The notes under the pieces: model-generated
Databases searched by the model: none
Told to the model about the DNA's origin: nothing
Seen by the model: the letters and a program-made list of their open reading frames with translations, nothing else
Position numbers and translations under genes: made by a program
Shown: positions 1 to 4,967 of the stretch, piece by piece
Position numbering within the stretch: the first letter of the stretch is position 1
Layout of the letters: every line of letters begins with the position of its first letter
From: Clostridia bacterium
GTDB taxonomy: Bacteria > Bacillota_A > Clostridia > Christensenellales > Aristaeellaceae
Direction: 5' to 3'
Length of the DNA stretch: 10,995 nucleotides
Assembly: GCA_017648805.1 (NCBI GenBank)
Contig: JAGCIC010000066.1
Span: 1-10,995 of the forward strand

Positions 1-732
1 AGCTTCCAGAGAGTTGGCAATACCCATGGCCAGAGAGTCGTTGGGGCTCAGAACCAGATCCGGGAATGTGCCATCGCTGTAGGCCTTGGTCAGAAGGTCA
101 TCCATGCGCTTCTGAGCATCGGGGGTGCCCCAGCCCAGGATGGCGCAGGTCTCGAAATCATACTGGCCAGAGGTCACGACCAGCTTGCCCGCCTCGATGT
201 AGGGGGTCAGCAGATCCATGGCGCCGGCATAGAAGAAGCGGGCGTTGTTGTCGTCGGGAGAACCGGCGAACACTTCCATGCGGTAGGTCTTGTCGGTGGT
301 CTCGAGCTCGAGCTTCTCAATGATGAACTGAGCCTGGATGGAGCCTACCTTGTAGTTGTCGAAGGTGGCGTAGAAGTCTACGGCGTCGGTGTCCATGAGC
401 AGACGGTCATAGGCTACGACCATGACGTCGTTCTCCTTGGCGGTCTTCAGCACGGCGCCCAGGGAGCCGCCGTCGATGGAAGCGATGACCAGCACTTTGC
501 AGCCCTTGGTGATCATGTTCTCGATGTCCGCGATCTGCTGGGCCACGTTGTTGGCGGCGTAGGTCAGCATGACCTCGTAGCCGTTCTCTTCAAGTTCCTT
601 CTGCATGTTCTCGCCGTCCTGGACCCAGCGCTGCAGGTCCTGGGTGGGCATGGAAACGCCGACCATTTCAGCCATGGCGACAGCGCCGAGGCACATGATC
701 ATAGCAAGTACCAGAGCTAAGATCTTCTTCAT
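1..732 (-). CDS. chvE: ChvE-type multiple-sugar ABC transporter substrate-binding protein (partial, C-terminus outside window)
   Basis: Extracytoplasmic binding protein that captures monosaccharides for an ABC importer. The reading frame stays open from the ATG at 732 to the left edge, giving 244 residues. A full-length family member is usually about 350-400, so roughly the last third is missing. Residues 1-21 form a signal peptide: MKK, a hydrophobic core, then a signal peptidase I-like AMA-E site. There is no lipobox; Cys14 is preceded by M-I-M. The mature part opens with VGVSMPTQDLQRW. It continues with IENMITKGCKVLVIASIDGG (residues 71-90), then AYDRL, ATFDNY, DDNNARFF and SPNDSLAMG, all typical of ChvE-like periplasmic-binding proteins. 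An AGAAGGAGAG ribosome binding site lies 8 nt upstream of the start. Its Ile codons are ATC or ATT and never ATA, which suggests high expression. The permease and ATPase genes would be expected further left. The sugar itself cannot be read from sequence. Confidence 0.9.
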   Translation of the reverse strand, partial: MKKILALVLAMIMCLGAVAMAEMVGVSMPTQDLQRWVQDGENMQKELEENGYEVMLTYAANNVAQQIADIENMITKGCKVLVIASIDGGSLGAVLKTAKENDVMVVAYDRLLMDTDAVDFYATFDNYKVGSIQAQFIIEKLELETTDKTYRMEVFAGSPDDNNARFFYAGAMDLLTPYIEAGKLVVTSGQYDFETCAILGWGTPDAQKRMDDLLTKAYSDGTFPDLVLSPNDSLAMGIANSLEA

Positions 733-761
733 GTGGGTAACTCTCCTTCTAAAAATATTGT

Positions 762-810
762 CGGGGCGAAGGAATAAGGCCTTCAATCTTAACCTAATCG
801 TCCATCCCCG
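762..810 (-). other. Potential folded RNA leader of the sugar-binding protein gene
   Basis: In the leftward transcript, CGGGG (plus 806-810) can pair with CCCCG (762-766). A second hairpin nested inside it, GAAGG-(7 nt)-CCTTC (plus 768-784), lies one base from the outer 3' arm. The structure ends about 12 nt before the ribosome binding site. It matches no riboswitch class I recognise, and 5-bp stems can arise by chance. It could affect RNA stability, act as an attenuator, or do nothing. Confidence 0.3.
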
Positions 811-823
811 TTAACGAACTAAA

Positions 824-852
824 ATTTTAGCAGACGCGGGCGCGTTTGTCAA
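824..852 (-). promoter_or_regulatory. Strong sigma-A type promoter for the sugar-binding protein gene
   Basis: Read on the minus strand, TTGACA (plus-strand 847-852) is followed by a 17-bp spacer and TAAAAT (824-829). The TGC just before the -10 adds an extended -10 motif. Initiation is expected near 817, which leaves a leader of about 85 nt before the ATG at 732. The -10 lies inside the 12-bp palindrome CTAAAATTTTAG (819-830), and another palindrome, CGTTAACG (809-816), covers the expected start region. Confidence 0.8.
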
Positions 853-882
853 GCGTCCCCGAAAAAACAAAATGCCATTTTT

Positions 883-903
883 GCAAAACGGAGCCGGTTT
901 TGC
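883..903. repeat. Inverted repeat between the divergent sugar promoters, candidate operator
   Basis: GCAAAAC (883-889) and GTTTTGC (897-903) form a perfect 7-bp inverted repeat with a 7-nt centre. The repeat starts 30 bp upstream of the -35 of the leftward promoter and ends 41 bp upstream of the -35-like hexamer of the rightward one. It is not followed by a T-run on either strand, so it does not look like a terminator. A shared regulator site is the natural reading, but no regulator gene is in the window. Confidence 0.45.
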
Positions 904-944
904 GGGTATATTTATTCAAAATGCACGATCTGTCATGTTTTTGC

Positions 945-973
945 TGGAAAAGCCCGGCAAAATCTGTTATAAT
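945..973 (+). promoter_or_regulatory. Extended -10 promoter for the sugar kinase-isomerase operon
   Basis: A perfect TATAAT (968-973) is preceded by TGT, giving an extended -10. A weak -35-like TGGAAA (945-950) sits 17 bp upstream. Initiation near 980 gives a leader of about 24 nt. It also rules out starting the kinase at any in-frame ATG upstream of the promoter. TTGCTG at 941-946 is closer to a -35 hexamer but lies 21 bp away, which is too far. Confidence 0.7.
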
Positions 974-1003
974 CGGAGCACAGAACGGATGGAGATGATG
1001 AGC

Positions 1004-2050
1004 ATGGCGCCTTCTGACGGATATACCGAGCGCAAAGGCATCTGCGTCGCCGGCAACATAGTTGCGGACGTGGTAAAGAACATAGACGCCTACCCCGGGG
1101 TTGGCATGCTGGCCAACATAAAAAGCGTGTCCCTGGCGGTGGGCGGTTCGGTGCCCAACGTGGGCATAGACCTAAGGACGCTGGACCCGGACCTGCCCGT
1201 AGCGGGGCTGGGGCTGGTGGGAGACGACGAGTACGGCAAGTTCATACTCTCCCGCCTCGTGAAAAGCGGCATGGACGTAAGCGGCATACGGGTCTCCCCC
1301 TCGGCGCTGACCAGCTTCAGCGACGTGATGAGCCTGCCCGGGGGCGAGCGCACCTTCTTCCACGCCCGGGGCGCCAACGCCGAGTTCGGGCCGGAGCACA
1401 TCGACATTGACCGCCTCGGCTGCCGCATCCTCCACATAGGCTACATACTTCTGCTGGACCGCTTCGACGCCTCCGACCCCGAATACGGCACCGTCATGGC
1501 GCGCTTCCTTAAGGACGTGCGGGCCCGGGGCATACTGACCAGCGTGGACCTGGTGTCCGACACCTCCGGCAGGTTCGCCCAGACCGTGCTGCCCGCGCTG
1601 AAGTACTGCGACTACTTTATCGCCAACGAATTCGAATGCTGCCGGGTATGGGGCGCCGAACCCCGCACCGCCGCAGGTGCGCTGGACATCGCATGCGTAA
1701 AAGACGCGATGGAGCGCACGCTGAGTGCGGGCGCAATGAAAAAAGTGATCGTGCACGCTCCCGAAGCGGGGCTGTGCCTGAGCCGGGAGGGCGGCTTCAC
1801 CCTGTGCCCCTCCCTGGACATACCCGAAGACATGATCAAGGGCAGCGTGGGCGCGGGCGACGCCTTCTGCGCGGGGGCGCTCACGGGCATATACCGGGGC
1901 ATGGACGATATGGGCATGCTCGAATTCGCGTCCGCCGCGGCGGGCTGCAGCCTGATGAGCGTGAGCGCGGTGGGCGGCATGATGGACTTTGAGGCGGTGT
2001 ACAGGTTCATGCGCGCCTTCCCCCGCAAAAAGCTGCCGAACGCGATATAA
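1004..2050 (+). CDS. PfkB-family carbohydrate kinase (ribokinase-like)
   Basis: ATP-dependent cytoplasmic sugar kinase of the ribokinase/PfkB fold, 348 residues and of normal length. Two family signatures are visible. The N-terminal GGSVPNVGIDL (residues 47-57) follows a GNIVADVV start strand. The C-terminal GSVGAGDAF (280-288) supplies the anion hole and the catalytic base Asp286. The usual first Asp of the DTxGAGD motif is Gly here. The frame opens further upstream, but the promoter ends at 973. ATGs at 989, 995, 998 and 1004 remain possible. I chose 1004 because GGAG at 991-994 is 9 nt away. The stop is 15 bp before a D-lyxose-type isomerase, so the pair is almost certainly one operon. The likely substrate is the isomerase product, D-xylulose or D-fructose, but this is inference from context. 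Ile codon use is dominated by ATA (12 of 20), unlike the neighbouring binding protein. Confidence 0.88.
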   Translation: MAPSDGYTERKGICVAGNIVADVVKNIDAYPGVGMLANIKSVSLAVGGSVPNVGIDLRTLDPDLPVAGLGLVGDDEYGKFILSRLVKSGMDVSGIRVSPSALTSFSDVMSLPGGERTFFHARGANAEFGPEHIDIDRLGCRILHIGYILLLDRFDASDPEYGTVMARFLKDVRARGILTSVDLVSDTSGRFAQTVLPALKYCDYFIANEFECCRVWGAEPRTAAGALDIACVKDAMERTLSAGAMKKVIVHAPEAGLCLSREGGFTLCPSLDIPEDMIKGSVGAGDAFCAGALTGIYRGMDDMGMLEFASAAAGCSLMSVSAVGGMMDFEAVYRFMRAFPRKKLPNAI

Positions 2051-2065
2051 AAAGGAGGCTTACGT

Positions 2066-2752
2066 ATGAAACGCTCCGAGATCAACCGGGCGCTCAGGGA
2101 AATGGAAGCCATGTGCGCGAAATACAGCTGCTTTTTGCCGCCTTTCTGCGCCTATACCCCCGAACAGTGGCAGACCCTGGGGCACGAATGCGACGAGATC
2201 CGCGAGTGCATGCTGGGCTGGGACATAACCGACTTCGGCACGGGCGAGTTTGACCGGGTGGGCTTTTCCCTCATAACCATACGCAACGGCAACCACGCCC
2301 TGCCGGACAAATATCCCAAGCAGTACGCCGAAAAGATGCTGTATCTTAAAGAAGGCCAGATGTGCCCCAACCACTTCCACTGGTTCAAAATGGAAGACAT
2401 AATCAACAGAGGCGGCGGCAACGTGCTGATCCGCGTGTACAACAGCCTGCCCGACGAGGGCATAGACCGGGAAAGCCCCGTGACCGTGCACACGGACGGC
2501 TGCGCGGGCACGGTGCCCGCCGGCACGCAGATACGCTTAAGGCCCGGGGAAAGCATCTCGGTGACCCGGGGACTGTACCACGATTTCGAGGTGGAGAAGG
2601 GCACGGGCAGCGTGCTGCTGGGCGAAGTGAGCCAGTGCAATGACGACAACGCCGACAACCGCTTCAATCCCCCGGTGGGGCGCTTCCCAAAAATAGAAGA
2701 GGACGAGCCCCCGTACCGCCTGCTGTGCAACGAGTACCCGCCCGCGAAATAA
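2066..2752 (+). CDS. D-lyxose ketol-isomerase family protein (D-lyxose/D-xylulose, D-mannose/D-fructose)
   Basis: Cupin-fold, metal-dependent sugar isomerase of 228 residues, close to full family length. By memory it resembles the enterobacterial D-lyxose isomerase throughout, including the MKRS start, LGWDITDFG (residues 50-58), the core NHFHWFKMEDIINRGGGN (102-119), GESISVTRGLYH (161-172), GEVSQCNDDNADNRF (186-200) and the EEDEP...LLCNEY end. The expected metal ligands are all present: His103, His105, Glu110 and His172. Family enzymes interconvert D-lyxose and D-xylulose and often act on D-mannose and D-fructose too. A strong AAAGGAGG at 2050-2057 overlaps the last base of the kinase stop codon and lies 8 nt before the ATG. 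The gene is second in an operon with the PfkB kinase and ends 13 bp from a convergent dehydrogenase-like gene. The family is clear; the physiological substrate is not settled. Confidence 0.92.
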   Translation: MKRSEINRALREMEAMCAKYSCFLPPFCAYTPEQWQTLGHECDEIRECMLGWDITDFGTGEFDRVGFSLITIRNGNHALPDKYPKQYAEKMLYLKEGQMCPNHFHWFKMEDIINRGGGNVLIRVYNSLPDEGIDRESPVTVHTDGCAGTVPAGTQIRLRPGESISVTRGLYHDFEVEKGTGSVLLGEVSQCNDDNADNRFNPPVGRFPKIEEDEPPYRLLCNEYPPAK

Positions 2753-2765
2753 GATATAAACAATA

Positions 2766-3914
2766 TTACCGATCCGATACTATGCGCCCGTACAGCCCGT
2801 CGCCGGGACTGAGGGCGCAGTATTTTTGCACCGAGGAAGCCAGCCCGTACGCCTTGTAAAACTCCCGCACCTCGCGGGTCCCCTCGTCGGGGTTTTCGTA
2901 CAGGAAGCCCGCGCGTATGGCTTTTGCCAGGTTGACGGGCTCTTTCCCCGCCTTTAGGCACAGCCCGGCGGGACCCACCAGCCGGTCGCGCGCGCTCAGC
3001 TTGCGCCGGGTGTCCGCGCCCAGCCTCTGCAGCCCGTCCTCAATGTACGGGTTCTCCAGCAGACCGATTATCTTTTCCCGCCACGCGGCCATTTCCTCTT
3101 CGCCGAAGCCGAACTCATGTTCCAGCCCCGCGCTGCTCTCGGTCAGCGCGCCTTCCAGCGTGTTTCTGAGTTCCGGGTCCCTTACCGCCTCCAGCGAGGT
3201 CTTGAGCCCCTTCGGCAGCCCCAGATAGCTTAAAAGCGCGTGGGCCATGTTGAGGGTGTACAGCTTGCGGGTCTCCTCCCGCTCTATATCGTCCGTGAGC
3301 AGCAGCCGCGGCGCTTCGGGCGGGGGGCATTTCAGTGCTTTCCTGCTTATGGTCTGGGTCTCCCAGCCGTTGTTCCACAGCGCCAGGGGATCTTCTTTTT
3401 TCAGCCAGTCGGGCGTGAGCGGCGATATGCACATGGCGAAAATGCCCGTCACGCCTACGCTGTCACTGAAATACTTGAGCGCAGCGGGGCTCAGCCTTTC
3501 CCCCATCAGGTCAGCGAAGTACGCGTCCGGGCGGGCCATGTTCACGTTCATCATCACGTCCATGTTAAGCCCGGTCTTCGCCCGCTGCTCGAACAGGGGA
3601 CGCAGCATGTCCGCCACCTGGGGGAGCCTGGGCTCGTGCACGGCTATGTCCAGCAGCAGGTCCTCCTCCCCGAACAGGGCGGACAGCGCCGCTTCGTCGG
3701 ACGTGTGCACCGCGCTGAAGCCGTCGACCCGGTGCTTGCTTATCCCCTCCCGGGTCGCCCGGGCGATGGTGTAGCTTTTCGCTTTATTCAGCGCGTCCGT
3801 CAGCTCGCGGTCTATGTCCACATAGACCGTGCGGAAGCCCTCCGCTTCGCGGAATATGTCCCCCACGAAGCCGCGCCCTATGCGCCCTGCGCCCCAGATG
3901 ACTATGCTTCTCAT
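2766..3914 (-). CDS. Divergent mannitol-1-phosphate 5-dehydrogenase-like protein (polyol dehydrogenase family)
   Basis: NAD(P)-dependent oxidoreductase of the long-chain mannitol dehydrogenase family, 382 residues, the length of MtlD. The Rossmann motif GAGRIGRGF is at residues 8-16, with an acidic strand end VDID at 32-35. The C-terminal half follows MtlD well: KLYTLNMAHALLSYLG (217-232) keeps the K-x4-N-x2-H active-site triad as Lys217, Asn222 and His225, then ENPYIEDGLQRLG (287-299) and RKLSARDRL (304-312). The central V-D-R signature is missing: the aligned stretch VGVTGIFAMCISP (153-165) has A-M-C there. MtlD's CENM is here NVNM (123-126). Substrate may therefore differ from mannitol-1-phosphate. 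The start overlaps the stop of the upstream acetyltransferase as ATGA (3911-3914), suggesting translational coupling. A longer frame, from 4160, only reads through that gene in another frame. Confidence 0.8.
   Translation of the reverse strand: MRSIVIWGAGRIGRGFVGDIFREAEGFRTVYVDIDRELTDALNKAKSYTIARATREGISKHRVDGFSAVHTSDEAALSALFGEEDLLLDIAVHEPRLPQVADMLRPLFEQRAKTGLNMDVMMNVNMARPDAYFADLMGERLSPAALKYFSDSVGVTGIFAMCISPLTPDWLKKEDPLALWNNGWETQTISRKALKCPPPEAPRLLLTDDIEREETRKLYTLNMAHALLSYLGLPKGLKTSLEAVRDPELRNTLEGALTESSAGLEHEFGFGEEEMAAWREKIIGLLENPYIEDGLQRLGADTRRKLSARDRLVGPAGLCLKAGKEPVNLAKAIRAGFLYENPDEGTREVREFYKAYGLASSVQKYCALSPGDGLYGRIVSDR
2783..2827 (+). terminator. Possible intrinsic terminator of the kinase-isomerase operon, inside the opposing gene
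   Basis: About 30 nt past the isomerase stop, TGCGCCC (2783-2789) pairs perfectly with GGGCGCA (2813-2819). An inner CCCG/CGGG hairpin (2796-2807) shortens the 23-nt loop. The stem is followed by GTA and five T residues (2823-2827). The intergenic gap is only 13 bp, so a terminator has to lie in the coding sequence of the convergent gene. The stem-to-T distance is slightly long and the loop large, so this is a moderate call. Confidence 0.45.
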
Positions 3915-4468
3915 TTTGCCCGGTCGTCCTTGGCGCTGCTGATAATGCCGCGGCAGTTCCACCTGACCACGGTCTTGTAGCCCAGGCGCCCATACCAGTT
4001 CTCCAGGTGGGTGTAGTGGATGAATGAGATGTCGTAGCCCTCGTCCTTCAGCAGCTGAGTGGCATGCCTGACCATGTTGAGGCCTATCCCCCGCTTTCTG
4101 TACTCGGGCACCGTGCCCACGCAGCCCGGGCCCGCCACGCGCGCGCCCTCGAACTCGCACATTTTGTCCACGTTGCAGAAGCTGACTATCTTATCCCCGT
4201 CAAAGGCGCAGAACGTCTTTCGGCCCGGCCCGAAATACTTCACCCAGTCCTCGTCCACTTTGGCCACCGCTTCCTTAAGCGGTTCGTTGGGGCCGTCATA
4301 TATGCCGAAAGTGATGTTGTCCGGGCATGCGAGCGGGACCTTGTCGATATCCCAGTCCTTAAGCCACATCACCTGCTCCACGCATACATCGTCTTCGGGC
4401 AGATTCCGTATGCCTTCCCACTCGAAAAAGCCGGGACTGACCGCTTCGAACAGCTTCGCGTAATCCAT
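3911..4468 (-). CDS. GNAT-family N-acetyltransferase
   Basis: Acyl-CoA-dependent acetyltransferase of the Gcn5 fold, 185 residues, cytoplasmic. The acetyl-CoA binding motif A is clear: VGTVPEYRKRGIG (residues 117-129), with the R-x-x-G-x-G loop as Arg124 to Gly129 preceding a helix NMVRHATQLLKDEG. The C-terminal HYTHLENWYGRLGYKTV (151-167) is the usual GNAT ending, where Tyr159 may be the general acid. The N-terminal 80 residues match nothing I recognise and presumably help choose the substrate, which may be a small molecule rather than a protein. GGGAGGT lies 8 nt upstream of the ATG at 4468. The gene starts 22 bp after the lipoprotein gene and overlaps the dehydrogenase-like gene by 4 nt, so it belongs to the same leftward operon. 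Confidence 0.85.
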   Translation of the reverse strand: MDYAKLFEAVSPGFFEWEGIRNLPEDDVCVEQVMWLKDWDIDKVPLACPDNITFGIYDGPNEPLKEAVAKVDEDWVKYFGPGRKTFCAFDGDKIVSFCNVDKMCEFEGARVAGPGCVGTVPEYRKRGIGLNMVRHATQLLKDEGYDISFIHYTHLENWYGRLGYKTVVRWNCRGIISSAKDDRAK

Positions 4469-4490
4469 ATTTCATGACCTCCCAATGCCG

Positions 4491-4961
4491 TTAGTCCGGA
4501 AAAAACACCCCGCACAGGCGGTATCCGCCGTCCGTGAGGATGAAATACGCGTAGAACGCGCAGTCGAACTCCATGCCTTCGCCTTCGTCCCTGTACACGC
4601 TCACGTCCACCTTTATCCTGCCGTCGTCCAGCGCCTGCGCTTCCTCGGCCCATACCTCGCAGTCCTCCGGCGGGGGCACGTCCTCCTCCGCGGGAGCGTA
4701 TTCACCCTCCGCAAAGATCAGCGCGTATATCTCTTCGTCCGTCTTCCCGCTGTCCTCCGGGGCAAGTTCGCGCCGGCTCATTGCCGCCTGTTCGGCCAGT
4801 TCCCCGCCGGGCGCGCCTTCAAAGGACATGAGCAGCGTACAGCGGGAGATGAGCCGTATGATGTCCATGTACTCCGGCTCCTGCGCGGTCTCGCCGAGGC
4901 ATCCGCACAGCAGGCACAGCGCCAGCAGCGCGCACAGCGGTTTTTTTACAGTCCGGAACAT
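4491..4961 (-). CDS. Small predicted lipoprotein of unknown function
   Basis: A 156-residue protein with a lipoprotein signal peptide: basic MFRTVKK, a Leu/Cys-rich hydrophobic stretch, and the lipobox L-C-G-C with the lipidated Cys at residue 21. The mature part is very acidic, with many Glu and Asp between about residues 65 and 135. It has no catalytic motif I can name. The C-terminal region alternates hydrophobic and polar residues (FDCAFYAYFILTDGGYRLCG, from about residue 133), which suggests a small beta sheet, possibly NTF2-like or cystatin-like; that is a guess. Its ATG is 6 bp past the nucleoside kinase stop and has only a weak AGG-type ribosome binding site, so translation probably depends on the upstream gene. 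It would be anchored on the outer face of the membrane, unlike its cytoplasmic neighbours. Confidence 0.75.
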   Translation of the reverse strand: MFRTVKKPLCALLALCLLCGCLGETAQEPEYMDIIRLISRCTLLMSFEGAPGGELAEQAAMSRRELAPEDSGKTDEEIYALIFAEGEYAPAEEDVPPPEDCEVWAEEAQALDDGRIKVDVSVYRDEGEGMEFDCAFYAYFILTDGGYRLCGVFFPD

Positions 4962-4967
4962 CTTTTG

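Noticed and set aside
605..814. Plus-strand 69-codon open frame over the start of the binding-protein gene
   Set aside because: It is antisense to the signal peptide and leader of a clear gene, with no ribosome binding site or similarity.
819..830. CTAAAATTTTAG palindrome as an operator
   Set aside because: It is explained by the -10 hexamer of the leftward promoter in AT-rich DNA. An operator role cannot be separated from the promoter itself, so it is mentioned only in the promoter entry.
881..895. Catabolite-control (CcpA) cre-like site near TTGCAAAACGGAGCC
   Set aside because: The central CG is one base out of register with the cre consensus and the right arm does not match.
872..1003. 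N-terminal extension of the sugar kinase from an in-frame ATG at 872
   Set aside because: The extension runs through the extended -10 promoter (945-973) and the inverted repeat, and its residues do not resemble any kinase N-terminus. The family fold begins with KGICVAGNIV after 1030.
2690..2752. Leftward terminator before a T-run inside the isomerase gene
   Set aside because: On the minus strand only a 4-bp stem with a G-T pair precedes the TATTTTT stretch, which is too weak to call.
3915..4160. N-terminal extension of the dehydrogenase-like protein starting at 4160
   Set aside because: It is an open frame read through the acetyltransferase gene in another frame. The low-complexity Gly/Arg/His-rich peptide has no family similarity, and the Rossmann motif begins right after the ATG at 3914.
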